DNA of 64,000 nt from Cyanoderma ruficeps (Eukaryota; Chordata; Aves; Passeriformes; Timaliidae): NCBI GenBank assembly GCA_008694505.1, contig VZDJ01000843.1, positions 62,001 through 126,000 of the forward strand, read 5' to 3'. This document shows, in pieces, positions 1 through 10,634 of the stretch. Below the pieces are notes generated by a model, which did not search any database, was not told where the DNA came from, and was given only the letters and a program-made list of their open reading frames with translations. The first letter of the stretch is position 1. Each line of letters starts with the position of its first letter. Both the position numbers and the translations under genes were made by a program.

Positions 1-1886
1 CCTGCTGACCATAAGGGGGATTTCTGGCAGTGTGGACATGTGGCAATGATGTGTTTTGCGTCTGCCATGGAGATGTTGCATTTTTTCGCCAGTGCCTTTG
101 CCCCTACGTGGAGCGAATCGTGCAATTGCTGGGCAGTCTGTAGGGTCCACAGGTTTTTGGCGGCTGCGTCTGCCCTGTCATTCCCGAGCTGGAAATATCC
201 TTTAATAGGGCTGTGGCTGTTGATGTGGATGACTGTTATTGTCCCTTGACGTGCTTGTAGTGCTTCCTCGATCATGGCTGCCGCGGGTGAGTTGGAGATA
301 CATGGATGGGACATTGCCTGGCAAAGCTTGGCTGCAAACATGGAGTCGGTCACGATGTTGAGGTGATCTTCTTGGAACAGGTCGCAGGCCATGGCCACTG
401 CTGACGCTTCCAGCATTTGCACTGAGAGGGTCTGGTCTCTCATCTTCACACACTGCCATCCTTCTTGTCCTTGCCAGACTACCACTGCTGTGGAGGTGGT
501 AGATGACGCATCTGTGAACACCGTAGGTCCTGGTTGGGGTCTGTCCAAGACCTTTGGTGGAAGGTCGATGTCCACTGCGGCGATTAACTTTGTCCACGGG
601 GGTTTTGCTGCGTAGCAGAGCTCTCCCCCGTACCCGAAGAGCGCTAAGGCGAGGTGTTCGGAGAGTGATACCGATGCTGCTGGGAACTGCTTGCGAAAAG
701 GTAGGTATATTTTTGTTGGTTCGGAGCCTAGATGGTTTAACGCAAGTTTTCTGCCCTTCATGATGGTATTTCCGAGGCACTCAATTCCGGGGGTGAATGC
801 TCGTTGGGACTTTCCAAGGACTACCCATTGGACTGGCTTCGCTGATTCTGTTGGTCCTTGGGCCAGGGCTCCCACTCCTCCGTCTTTGGTGAAATGTACA
901 TATAGGTCTAGAGGCAAGTCTGGATCCCACCTGGACAACGCGGCTTTTGGTAACTGCTCTTCGATGTAGTTGAGCGATTTGTTCGCTTCCTCCGTGATGG
1001 CCTTGGGCTCCCATGGGTGTTTCCCTCTCAAGAGGTCATACAAGGGGGTCATGACCTCCGGGGGGATGAGGATGGTATTTCGGAGCCACTGCAGGGATCC
1101 GACGAGCTGCTGAGCATCGTGCAACGTTTTGATGTCGCGTCGGATTTTGATGGCGGGTGGTGACACGTGCGACTTCTCGATCTTCACTCCCAGGAAGGTC
1201 ACCGAAGTGCCCTTCTTGATTTTTGCCTCTGCTACTTCGAAGCCGTTGGTTTTTAGAGCGGTGGAGGTCTCTGCAATAATTGTGTCTACTTGCTCGGATG
1301 TCGGAGCGGCGATCAGGATGTCGTCCATATACTGGATGATCGTCGCCTTGGGGTTCGCGGACCGAACTGGTTCCAGAGCCTTGCTGACCACTATCTGGCA
1401 GATCGTGGGGCTGTTGATCATGCCTTGCGGTAACACTGTCCACTGGAACCTCAGGCTGGGTTGCTGGCCATTCGGGAAGGTGATTGAAAATGCGAACCTC
1501 TCTCTGTCGTCCTCGTGCAGGGGAATAGAGAAGAAGCAGTCTTTTATGTCAACGACAGCACAGGGCTGATCTTTCGGCACAAAGGAGTTGCAGAGAAGTC
1601 TGGTTTGTACTGGTCCCATGGGTTTAATTTTCTTATTGACCGCCCGCAGGTCGTGCAGCAGACGGAAACCCTCACCACTGCGCTTAGGGATAACGAAAAC
1701 TGGGGTGTTCCATGGTGAGACGGATGGTTCTAGGTGTCCTTTCTCAAGCTCTCTCTTCACCAATTGTAGTAAGGCTGATCTTCGAGGCTCGGGGATGGGC
1801 CACTGCTCGACGTACACCGGTTCTGATGACTTCCAGCTTAATTTAATTGGGAACGACGGGTACGCCGGAGTGGCCCTAAGGGTAAA
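1..1886 (-). CDS. pol: ERV A pol (reverse transcriptase, RNase H, start of integrase), partial
   Basis: Pol is entered by -1 frameshifting at 1883-1889 and stays open for about 629 codons to the window edge. Read on the minus strand it contains, in order: the reverse transcriptase start (VEQWPI region), an LPQGM motif, the YMDD catalytic box, the RNase H TDASS motif, the conserved glutamate, a TDSMF motif with the catalytic aspartate kept, and the integrase H-H-C-C zinc domain ending in CPHC. Copy B has asparagine in place of the TDSMF aspartate, so A is the better enzyme copy. Whether the integrase core is intact cannot be seen. The call rests on motifs and on base-by-base similarity to B and D. 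Confidence 0.88.
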
Positions 1887-2515
1887 TTTGTTATTTTCAT
1901 CCCCAGGAGAGCTTGGGCATCGCGTCCCAGCAGTGGTGGAGTGTTGGACAAAATGTAAATCGGGACTGAGATTGGCTTTTCAACTCCGTCCGGAGTGTAG
2001 ACTGTGATGGTTATTAAGTCTGCGCTTTTCAGCGCGTTCTGAATCCCGCCAACTCCCAGGACTGGTACAGGGCCCTGCAACTGCCAACTCGGGGGCCAGT
2101 GGGTGTCTGGGATCACGGTGACGTCCGACCCCGTGTCGACCGTAAAGATGAGCGCGACATGGCAGTCGTCTGTGCGGTGCGCTCGCCTACACACGCCCCA
2201 TACCTCTGATGGGCGTTCCGAGTTGCAGTTTATGGCCAGGGCCACCCTAGGGATCTCATTGAACTGGGGGTTGGTTGCGGCGTGAGTTGTGTTTGAGAAT
2301 TGTCCTGCGTGGTGTCCTGTGCCGCTGCTTGGGGGATGGGCATCTGTGGTGCTGGTGATCATGGAGCCTGAGCCAAGAAGTTGGTCAGCTCTCTCGGGGG
2401 TAAAGGAGTAGGAAGGTGTTCCGTTCCCGAGGGTGTGACATAGGTGGGCCGCTGGCTGTTCCAACGGGGAGAGGGTCGTGTGTGGCCAGACTGCCCCCTC
2501 CCCCGCCCGTTTCCC
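1838..2515 (-). CDS. pro: ERV A pro (retroviral aspartic protease)
   Basis: This frame is -1 relative to gag, overlaps the end of gag, and stops at 1838-1840. It encodes a retropepsin-type aspartic protease with the DTGS active-site box, a flap-like region, and the LLGRD motif typical of retroviral proteases. The stop lies downstream of the AAATTTA heptamer (1883-1889), so ribosomes that shift there would continue into pol. C and D use the same three-frame arrangement; B has lost it. A free protein start is not expected, because translation should come from Gag by frameshift at 2509-2515. Confidence 0.85.
   Translation of the reverse strand, partial: GKRAGEGAVWPHTTLSPLEQPAAHLCHTLGNGTPSYSFTPERADQLLGSGSMITSTTDAHPPSSGTGHHAGQFSNTTHAATNPQFNEIPRVALAINCNSERPSEVWGVCRRAHRTDDCHVALIFTVDTGSDVTVIPDTHWPPSWQLQGPVPVLGVGGIQNALKSADLITITVYTPDGVEKPISVPIYILSNTPPLLGRDAQALLGMKITNLPLGPLRRTRRSQLN
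1883..1889 (-). promoter_or_regulatory. pro-pol -1 slippery heptamer of ERV A
   Basis: AAATTTA on the minus strand, in phase with the pro frame as A AAT TTA; the -1 frame opens into pol. This is the heptamer used by avian leukosis virus for its gag-pol shift. I did not identify a clear downstream structure. Confidence 0.65.
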
Positions 2516-4512
2516 TGATTTTTACGAGAACAGCAACGGGCGATGTGGCCCTTTTTGCCACACACCCAACATGGACCCCTCGGTCTTGGTATGGAGTAGT
2601 CTGGGCCTGGCTGCTGGCTCGGAATGCCGCGGCCCTGGAGAGCCATTACTTCTGCTACTGCTGCTCCTACAGCTGCAGGAAGTGGGGCCATCGCAGCACC
2701 GACCGCTGCTTGGACTGGGGCTAGGTTTTCTTCCTTGACCACGTGTTTTATGATTGTGGCCAGGCTAGCACCCGGGGGTAGTGAGCGCAACAGCTCTTTG
2801 GTGGTCTGGTTGCACTGCTGTCTCAGGCACCCCTCTAACACAGGCCCTTTCGCCTCTGCTGGCAGATCCGAGGCGTCTACTGCTGCTTGGAGGCGATCTA
2901 TAAAGGTGGTAAAGCGCTCGCTCTCCGCTTGTCTAATGGTGGTCCAAGGCGATGGCTTTGCGACCACTCTACAGGCCGCACGAATGGCCTCTCTCGCAGC
3001 TCGTGTTGTAGCGGCAATCTCTGAAGCCCTCAACTGCTGGGCTTGTGCTTGGGGGCTAACCATTCCTGGCTCCCTCCCCATCAAGCGCTGCACGCTCGTG
3101 TTGCGTAGGGGGTGGTGATCTCCTGTGACTTTTGTTAACATTTTCTCTAGATTGTCCTCCCACTCTTGCTTAAATACGATCATGCCCGCACCATCGAATA
3201 TCATACGACATGTTTGTTTAATGTCGAAGGGAAGCATGTCGTCGTTGCCGAAGAGGCCGTCGATCAGGGTGGAGACCATGGCAGAATTAATTCCTTTTTC
3301 GGCTATGGCTTTAACTATGGCTTGTATGTCCTTTGGGTTGATTGGGGAATAGACCGGTAGGTTATTGTCCAGTCTCTTTACCGGAAAGATCCGCGCTGCT
3401 GTTTCTGGCAAATCTGCCAACGCAGCTTGGACCTCTTTCCAGTCTGTCAGTGGAGTGGTGTTTGTTTTGTGTGTGTCTGTCCCTGTGTGTTGTACCTTGT
3501 ATGTGTACCATGGAGTTTGCCTTTCTAGCTTTTTGAAAATGGGTGGCATGCAATATGAACTGTCCGAATCTGAATCTGAACTGGAACTACAACTGGGATC
3601 GGGGTTGGGAGAGTATTGTCTGTTGTGTCTAGGCCTTCTCCCCTGTTTGGGCTTCCTCCGGTAACTTGGGCCTAGTTCCGGATGTGTGCCAGCCTCCTCC
3701 TCCGACTGAGAGGAAGTGGACTGGTCGGAGGTTTTCGGCTGTCTGTGGGTTTTGTTACGACTCCGCCCTCTGAGATCTCTGTTGGCGGTGACAGGAGTGG
3801 CTAGTCCACTCCGCCTCTTTCGGGGGAGTGTCTTGGTGTCAAGGGGAGGTGCACTCGACCGCAGTTTATGATTGGGTTTGGGTTTTCCCGCCCAGCCGAG
3901 CACATCCCCCTCCCCGGGATCTGAACCGCGCATGTTCGTGGCGGGAAGCGGTGTCTGGTCCCGCCCTTCTTCTTCGTCCCCGGCGCCATTTTGGGGAGCA
4001 TAGGGTGGAGGTCTATTTTGTAGTTCGTCTTTATTAATTTCACCGCTTAGGGAAAAGGGGAAGTTCTCGGGTTCAGGAAACGGGTTGTGGTTAGGTTCGG
4101 GGTTGGTGGCGGGGTTTGGGGATGGGGATCGCGACCGCGGAAGGGTGTTAGTTTCCGTTAAAGGCTTTATTTCTGTAAAATCGTTGTTAGTCTGCGTCGC
4201 TGCCCCAACTCCCAACTTTGGAACTATTCGGAGGCATTGCTGTGCTGCCTTCCACGTCTCCTGCTCCTCCAGAGCAGATTTCAAGAAATGCATAACTTTT
4301 CCCCAACTCTTCAGGGGCTTTCCCGTGCCTGACGTAAAAACGTCCTTGGCGAGTGCAGCTGTGCACTTTTCCCAATTCCCCTCGTGCAGGACGTCCACAG
4401 GACGATCTATAACATCGAGCGCAAGCAGTCGCCTGATTGCGACATCGAAATCCTTAAACCTGCACTTAAGTCCCCACTGTTCGTAAATCTCTGAAATTAC
4501 CTTGCCGAGCGA
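2359..4512 (-). CDS. gag: ERV A gag, 5' end lost at an assembly N
   Basis: Open frame from the N at 4513 to the stop at 2359-2361. The first codons are missing, but the sequence next to the N matches codons 3 to 6 of gag in B, just before the GTAATT splice donor. Visible parts in order: a matrix-like domain with the WEKCTAAL and LKSWGKV motifs that recall avian leukosis virus matrix, a PPPY late-domain motif, a serine- and arginine-rich stretch, a capsid with the KGINSAMVSTL region, and one CCHC zinc knuckle (CWVCGKKGHIARCC). No frameshift or nonsense codon was found. Function: virion assembly and RNA packaging. The first methionine in the visible part is internal and is not the true start. 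Confidence 0.9.
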   Translation of the reverse strand, partial: SLGKVISEIYEQWGLKCRFKDFDVAIRRLLALDVIDRPVDVLHEGNWEKCTAALAKDVFTSGTGKPLKSWGKVMHFLKSALEEQETWKAAQQCLRIVPKLGVGAATQTNNDFTEIKPLTETNTLPRSRSPSPNPATNPEPNHNPFPEPENFPFSLSGEINKDELQNRPPPYAPQNGAGDEEEGRDQTPLPATNMRGSDPGEGDVLGWAGKPKPNHKLRSSAPPLDTKTLPRKRRSGLATPVTANRDLRGRSRNKTHRQPKTSDQSTSSQSEEEAGTHPELGPSYRRKPKQGRRPRHNRQYSPNPDPSCSSSSDSDSDSSYCMPPIFKKLERQTPWYTYKVQHTGTDTHKTNTTPLTDWKEVQAALADLPETAARIFPVKRLDNNLPVYSPINPKDIQAIVKAIAEKGINSAMVSTLIDGLFGNDDMLPFDIKQTCRMIFDGAGMIVFKQEWEDNLEKMLTKVTGDHHPLRNTSVQRLMGREPGMVSPQAQAQQLRASEIAATTRAAREAIRAACRVVAKPSPWTTIRQAESERFTTFIDRLQAAVDASDLPAEAKGPVLEGCLRQQCNQTTKELLRSLPPGASLATIIKHVVKEENLAPVQAAVGAAMAPLPAAVGAAVAEVMALQGRGIPSQQPGPDYSIPRPRGPCWVCGKKGHIARCCSRKNQGNGRGRGQSGHTRPSPRWNSQRPTYVTPSGTEHLPTPLPPRELTNFLAQAP
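2466..2515 (-). promoter_or_regulatory. gag-pro -1 frameshift signal of ERV A
   Basis: On the minus strand the heptamer GGGAAAC (2515-2509) lies in the gag frame as G GGA AAC, followed by a GC-rich stem whose 3' arm is at 2466-2475. The same heptamer and stem occur in B, C and D. GGGAAAC is a known retroviral slippery sequence. Confidence 0.75.
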
Positions 4513-4513
4513 N
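4513..4513. other. Ambiguous base (N) at a likely collapsed gap
   Basis: The only N I noticed. It joins U5 of the LTR directly to the third codon of gag. By comparison with B (15427-15631), about 205 bases are missing here. The single N therefore stands for a gap of unknown size or a misjoin, not one unknown base. Confidence 0.85.
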
Positions 4514-4722
4514 CTTACAACCTGGCCGGACAGAGCACACGTGACGCCAATGTGGTGAACGGTGCAATGCGTTTATTCGACGTAGGCGCGCCCTTAAATA
4601 GTTTTTCAGGGTGCCCACGTCACTTCCCTTGTGGTTACATAACTGACCACAACCAATGGAGAGGAGGGGCCCTGAGCTCCTCGTGACACCTCGAGATCTT
4701 CCGAGCGCGATTGCTAACTACA
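4514..4722 (-). repeat. 5' LTR of ERV A, U5 end missing
   Basis: About 209 bases of a roughly 265-base LTR, on the minus strand from TG at 4722. It shares the start tgtagttagc, the CCTCTCCATT block, a TATA-like segment, AATAAA, and the R/U5 segment ending ttgtaag with the LTRs of B. The rest of U5 is absent at the N. Confidence 0.88.
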
Positions 4723-7154
4723 ATAGAGGCATTAATATTCCATCTAAAAATTAATATTCTATCTAAAATATTTCCAATCCTAGATAAAATATCTCAGTTT
4801 TGAAGATCACTCTTGGGAGCAGGAGAAGAAAAATCAGAAAAATTGGCCTCACCAAAAAAAAATTGAATATACTGTCTTAAAGAGTTTTCAAACAGTTCTG
4901 CTTGCTAAGATTTCCACAGTAAAGGCTGCACAAGACTTGTATTTCAAGATAGAGCTTGAAATCATTGGTCTGTGAAGAGAAGTGGATCTAAACAAAGTAA
5001 TGGGAAGAAGGCAATGAAGTGCCTTCAGACACAAGATTTTGATGATGATTTAATGAGCAATTTCCTAACTAAACCATGGCCCTCTTAGCAACAGATGCAG
5101 TTTGCTGTATACAATGATGTTTTAAATAACATTAATTTGGACTCATGTTATATGTCTGTTACTTGAGATTTTGTTAGGGTGAAGATCAAGAAACAAATAT
5201 GGGCTTTATCTGAGCTGACTGAAACACAGGATAATCTCTCCTTTGATACCACCAGACATTGCTTTTGATCATAGTGTACATCAAAATCTTTAGTCTGAAT
5301 ACCTAAAGAATGGCAGCAATTAGAATAGTAACACCCCATCTATCTTACAGCAACATCAAAAATATGCATTTTGTAAGTTATATCATAGAAAATACAGTAT
5401 GTTTTTAATTTCACTTTCCTAATTTAAAAAAAAAAAAGTTTACATAAGAAATAACTTTTACTTAGCCCTTATATTACCTGGGTATACTTTATATAGGCTA
5501 GGCACAGATTTAGATCTGAGCCTATCCACATCTTAGTGACTTGGTATACATTTGCCAAGTCACGTTATGTCAGTGCCTGGTGACCAAGCCAGCTCCACCC
5601 TGGTCCCATGTCCCAGCCTTGCCTTTGTTATCCCCAGGGAGGTGTCTGATATCCTCAACTGATCTGGCTGGGATGGCTGGGTGGGTCCTGGCTGCCAGGC
5701 CCCGCTGTGCTTTTCCAGGCAGCCCCCGCAACCTCTGGCTCCCCAGCCCCTCGAGATTTTGATTGTGATACTGACACAGCAAACCACGGATTGGAATCTG
5801 ACTTGAGCTGCAGAGGATCCAGGTGATTAGAAATTATAAATTAAATTGTATTACACATTCCCTACAGTGCCAGTTACAGAGTGCATTGTATTGACTCTGT
5901 AGAAAACCTGGGGCATTCTAATAATAAATTCTCTTCTATATCAATCGTAGCATCCTGTTAAGAAAACAAAGTTTTAATGTTGTACCCATGGTTTAGTGCC
6001 ATCCTCACTGTGCCAATATCCCCAAGAGAACCTATCTGTGTTGGGTGACAATGTCACTCCGATAACAGTGACATGTCTATTAATCAATAACCTCATGGAG
6101 CAACAGGGAACATTTTCACAAGTGTGTGAAAAGGGCTGGATGTAGTATTTAGGAAATTGAAAGGGATGGTATTCTGGGCAATTGGACTCTGGATGCTGAG
6201 AAAGTTCTCCGTTGCACACCGTGGCTACCTTGCTCAAGGGAATATTACTAAATTAAAACTTCCTGCTTGCAAATTAAGTTACTGTTTGTTTTGTTGGTGG
6301 GTTTTGAAGGAGGTTAATTGAAAAATGCTGTGGCTAAATGTTATCTAGAAGGAGGTTTTTCCCTTTTTTCGTCAATTGATTTTGGTCATTTGGTAGCTTT
6401 TTATGCAGTGACTTAAGCTGTTTTCTACTGGAAAACTATTTGTAGTTAAATGTAGAGAGGTTTGGAGTGCTTTTCCTATTGTTCAACACCTAATTTAAGG
6501 TAGACATGACTTTCAGAGATCACATGTACCTAAGTGTCCTGTTGATTTGATGGAGAGTCTGAGGAGTCCAGCATCTCTGAAACTCAGGTGTCTCCTGGCC
6601 ATCCTTCAGAGATGTCAGATTTTGGGTACATAAATGTTGGAGATTAAGTGCGGCTAGTAGTGCTACAGCATTGTTATTAACATTTGCATTGACTGTCTGG
6701 TGTATGCTTATTTGCATTTAGAAATCAGGGCATTATGGAAAATTTATATTGTGGAATATAGATTAATATTGAAAAACTACAGATTCATTCTACTTATGTA
6801 CCAGGGACACTTCAGGCAGAATCGTACTTTCTGCTGCGCAGCATAGTTTGTGTTTTAAATGTGAGGGGTTTGGCATCTGAAATTCACATTCTTGGCTGTA
6901 GGAGTGCCACATAATTCGCAGCAGGCACAGGGATGTGACTGCAATTTAGGGTATTGCTTTCCAACTGATGTGATGTGTCTTTTTAAAAAATTAGATGGGC
7001 ATCATGATACAAACCAGCAAGCTCAGCTGGTTTTACAGTTTGCATGCCATACCACAGCTAGGATACAGCATGTTAAAAATACATATTGTATTATTGGCTT
7101 TTTGCAAATACTAAGATAAATGTATATGTAAATGTATATGTATAATATGCATTA
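4723..7154. other. AT-rich non-coding DNA, no gene seen
   Basis: Upstream flank of MCC. Short open frames here show no recognisable domain. A poly-A run lies near 5427-5438. A segment around 7060-7120 resembles, at an estimated 70 percent, the reverse complement of about 46080-46130 (shared core: ttggct then ttgcaaata), so both belong to one old interspersed repeat. Confidence 0.6.
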
Positions 7155-7758
7155 TGTTATGAATACATATTTTAAAGTTGGCTTTTCGCAAATATTAAAA
7201 TGAATACTATATGTATCATTGTACTGTATTATGTTTTATTAATAGAGTTTAGAAAGGCGCTTGCTGAATCTATTTTCTAATTGTGACGTAGTTTTAATAG
7301 TAAAAAGACTAGTTTTTTTCTCTTTGTAATAGCTAAACTGACCAAACCAGAAGATACAGAAAGAGAAGGTCCTTCTGCATTCCTGAAATTGATAAGATCG
7401 AGACATCGGTGAAACAAAGGCTACAAGAGCGAGTTCATTGATCTTCTGGCATCAGAAAAACTACCGGGCACCAACTAGGACTTTTATCTAATAAAATGCT
7501 AGTTTAGTACAATGGGGCAAGTTTCAAAGGGAGGGGGGCCAAAAACCAAAAGGACATCTGGACTCAAAGGAATGTTTGAAAAAATGCATATGCAAAAGGT
7601 TAAGCCTTGAAATCAAGGATTTTGAAAGAGTGAGTGTGCTTTCCTGGTGAGGCATCCTTGGCAGAGATACCTATGCCTTTCTGTCTCCTGAATTGTCTAT
7701 TTTTATTTTTTTATTAAACTTACAAATTTTTCTAAGAGAGTGAAATGCGCTTTTCACA
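7155..7758 (+). repeat. Solo LTR-like element, possible 5-base TSD catta
   Basis: About 604 bases beginning TGTTATG and ending TTTTCACA, flanked by catta at 7150-7154 and 7759-7763. The 3' part has the layout of a polyadenylating LTR end: a T-rich stretch, TTATTAAACTT, then the terminal CACA. The 3' part resembles 8220-8298. There is no internal coding DNA. A 5-base match in AT-rich DNA is weak evidence, so the left boundary could be wrong. Confidence 0.45.
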
Positions 7759-7869
7759 CATTATATGTATTATGTTGGAATAACTTTTCCGTATGAATAG
7801 TTTTTATTTCTGCTATTAAGGAAACTTGGTAGTGGGAAAAATGATGTATAGTTATGCTTGTAATTGAAC

Positions 7870-8298
7870 TGTGCTTGGTTGAGATAACATCCAGTGAACA
7901 TATGAGGACCCTGCTGCTGACATGTTAACTATCAGCACCTGCTGTCTGTGGAAAGTATGGACCAAAGCCCAAACTGGAGGCGATAATAAAAGATGACCAA
8001 AACCACAGACAACACTCATGCTCGAGAAAGGCGGACTCGAGGACAGGCCATGCAAAATAGTTCCTCAAATAGGTAAAATAGTTTGTGGGAATGTATGAAT
8101 ATGCCTAAGGGGCTATGAATATGCAACGGGATGATGTAATGGAAAAGATACTTAAGGAGTATTGCGGAAGATGATCGGTGTTCTCTTGGCTGAATGCCAA
8201 GCATCTGGCCCTTTAAGCCTTTGCTTTTTCTCTGTCTCCTGTTGTCTTTTTATTAAGCCTGTTAAATTTAACCAGGAAATTGAGCCTCGTTTTTCACA
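7870..8298 (+). repeat. LTR-like fragment related to 7155-7758
   Basis: Starts TGTGCTTGG and ends TTTTCACA. The terminal 80 bases (tctgtctcctg, then ttattaa, then ttttcaca) match the end of the preceding element. No target duplication was found, so the left boundary is a guess. Confidence 0.35.
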
Positions 8299-10084
8299 GC
8301 CGTTGCTATCAGCTAGGAGGAACTGGTGTAGGTGATTTGTTGTCAGGGAAAGTCAGAAACCACCACACCACTGGTGCAAATGCAAAAAAGTTAACTACAG
8401 CTGAAAAGATAGCAGGAGAAATTGTTCACAATGAGCACAGAGAAGATAAGAAATGTATAATAATATATAATAATGTAATAATAACTTTTGATCCACAAAG
8501 CTACTGTGTGAAGCATGCAGCTAAGATGAGAACAAAAGATAAAACATTATCTAGATTAGAGGAGAAGTGGGAGATTAGTTTAAAAAGGTGAGAACTGGCC
8601 AACTGTGAGGCTTGGCAGATAGCATCAGGATGGAGAGAGATTGTTCTTGGAGATTCTCCCTGCTGTATTTTGGATCTGATCTTGCTCCATTGATACTGGT
8701 AGCCTTGTCAGGAAACACTGTTTTAGAACCCTGTAAAGAACAACAGACTCAAAGAATATTGTAAGATGAAAGGGATGCATATGAATGCGTGGAGTCCAGC
8801 TCCCTGTGGTTAAGAATTTTCATTCTTAGTAAGAAGCAGTGTGTACTATATTTGCCAAATGTGTGCAACAATTCTTGTGTGTGGTATTGAACAATCTATG
8901 GGAGCTGTCTGAAGAAAATTGTTTTGTGACTTCACATCTCCTCCAGTCCTCAGTGTAAACAAACAGCTGCAGTAATCAGCTGGTATCACACCTAAGTAAC
9001 ATCCTGCCTAGGACTGAAAAAGCATGTGCTAGGACTAAGAGTCAGATCACTGTGGGTCAGGAGGTGGAACATCTGAAAGGATAGTTGCAATATTCTCTGA
9101 TTTCAGTGCCTTGAAAGAGTATGGAAGTGTGGTGGCTCCATACTACAATGCCCTGGTCATCCAGCAAGAATTAATGTGCGCAACATAATTTGGAAATCTG
9201 CAAAGGCCGAGACAGTATGAGAGTGAGTGTATGCATGCTTACACTTGCAAGTAGCTTTAGTTAATAAAATGCCAGAGGGCCTCTTTCCCTTGTATCACGG
9301 TACAATATTAACAATTAGAACTGTTGCCATCAGTTAATGTACTTAAAAGGCACTGTGCAACAAGTATGATAACTTTGCTGAATTTATATATTCATTAATC
9401 TTTGTCAGCAACAAGGAAGATCAAGATATTTTGTGGCATGAACTGGATATCTTCAAAGATTTAATTAATAGGTGGAGGATAATACGTGATACTATAAGAG
9501 AAATGTATGCCCTTAATAACAAGGTCTTATTTTTTTCAAATACAGAAATAGGTTAGGAAAAAAAAATAGTTGACCCAAATGAATCACAGGATGATGGGGT
9601 AAGAAACATAATGCGTATGTAAAGTGAAATGCTGTTCTAGACTGTTTCAGAATACCTGTTTCCAGCAGAGATAAAACAGATCGGTGCTGGTGCTGTATCA
9701 CTTCTTTTCACAGGAATAAGAATAAATAAGCACTGAATAAAACTTAAATAGGTATTGAGAAGGGTGTCAAAGATACTAAAGGAAATGAAGAAGCTGTACT
9801 AGACAGGCACGATTTTATTTTTTTCATCTGGCCACATGATGTCTGCAAAGAAAACTTTGCTTTAAATGAAAGGGAGACCAACAGACAGGGAAGGGTATAG
9901 GGCACAAACATGTTCAGGGACAGAAAAACGAATTGTTGATTTCGCAGGTAAAATTTGATCAGTGGAAAGGAACAAGGGCAAGACAAGAGGGGCTGCTGCT
10001 CTGCGCTTCAAAATGCTTTTACCTGACCAATACCCCATCAAACAGCCTGGAGTGCAAACGCAGGGCTACAGAAAACACTGGAGT
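8299..10084. other. Non-coding flank, no gene seen
   Basis: AT-rich sequence with only short frames and no recognisable domain. GC content rises from about 9960 towards the MCC exon copy. Confidence 0.5.
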
Positions 10085-10523
10085 TTAGTATCGGCCAATG
10101 CCGCAGCCAAAGCAGCACCCCCGGATGAGGGAGCCGGGCCCTGCCCAGCCCAAGGAGACCAAGTGACCCTCGGGGCGGCTTTGGGTCATCCGGCACTCAG
10201 TGACCCCCGGCAGAGAGGGCAACTGGCCCCAGGCCGGTGACACTACCCACTTGCTCCCGGTGGGTCTCGCTGTGATCCCAGCACCGGACGATGCCGTCCG
10301 CAGGCGGGAGCTCCGACTCTCAGCTGTCCTCTTCTCGCTCGGAGCCCCGGCAGGGACCCGGCCCAGGTGTCCCTTTGTGTGCGGTGGGTGCGGGGCCGGC
10401 AGGGCTCCTGCCCTGGCCTTATGCTGCCACTCGCACTTTGAAGGCGTGACGGGACCGGGAATCACGGACACCCAAGGCAGCCTCATCTCCTCCTCTTCCT
10501 CCTCCACCTCCAGAGCGGGGCAC
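10085..10523 (+). promoter_or_regulatory. GC-rich upstream region of MCC long-isoform exon (copy 1)
   Basis: Marked rise in GC and CpG content just before the ATG ATG of the MCC-like exon, consistent with a CpG-island promoter and 5' UTR. From about 10437 the sequence is shared with 43865 onward. No TATA box is evident. Promoter activity is inferred from composition and position only. Confidence 0.5.
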
Positions 10524-10634
10524 ATGATGGCGGCAGCCACTGTAGCAGAGGTGAGCAGCGCCGGCAGCAGCAGCACCGACACCTCCAGCAGAGGCAAGGA
10601 GGAGAGGATGAGGAGCCTTTTCCAGACCTGCGAC
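10524..10634 (+). pseudogene. MCC: MCC long-isoform first coding exon, copy 1, cut by element E
   Basis: An open stretch of exactly 37 codons starts at tandem ATGs, has an alanine start, a serine-rich segment, and then the EERMRSLFQTCD stretch that leads into the EF-hand of long MCC isoforms. It ends where the E LTR begins (TG at 10635), so the rest of the EF-hand loop and the splice donor are missing. The second copy (43865-44084) has the donor but carries a one-base shift. MCC encodes a coiled-coil protein linked to cell-cycle and Wnt signalling control. The identity is supported by the independent short-isoform exon at 62702. Copy 1 cannot be spliced normally as it stands. Confidence 0.65.

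Larger units (their letters stand above)
1..4722 (-). mobile_element. ERV copy A (alpha/beta-like gag-pro-pol), truncated by window edge
   Basis: Minus-strand provirus of the same family as copies B, C and D. Reading leftwards it has a 5' LTR, gag, pro and the first two thirds of pol; the integrase core, env and 3' LTR lie outside the window. The LTR begins with TG at 4722 and resembles that of B closely. The gag, pro and pol frames contain no stop codon that I could find, which makes A the best preserved copy by reading frame. A single N at 4513 replaces about 205 bases that B has here (end of U5, primer site, leader, gag start), so this spot is probably an assembly defect. No target duplication can be checked because the left end is missing. 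Confidence 0.93.

Noticed and set aside
202..780. Minus-strand frame in A pol
   Set aside because: Out of phase with the real pol frame, which is open here and carries RNase H and integrase motifs.
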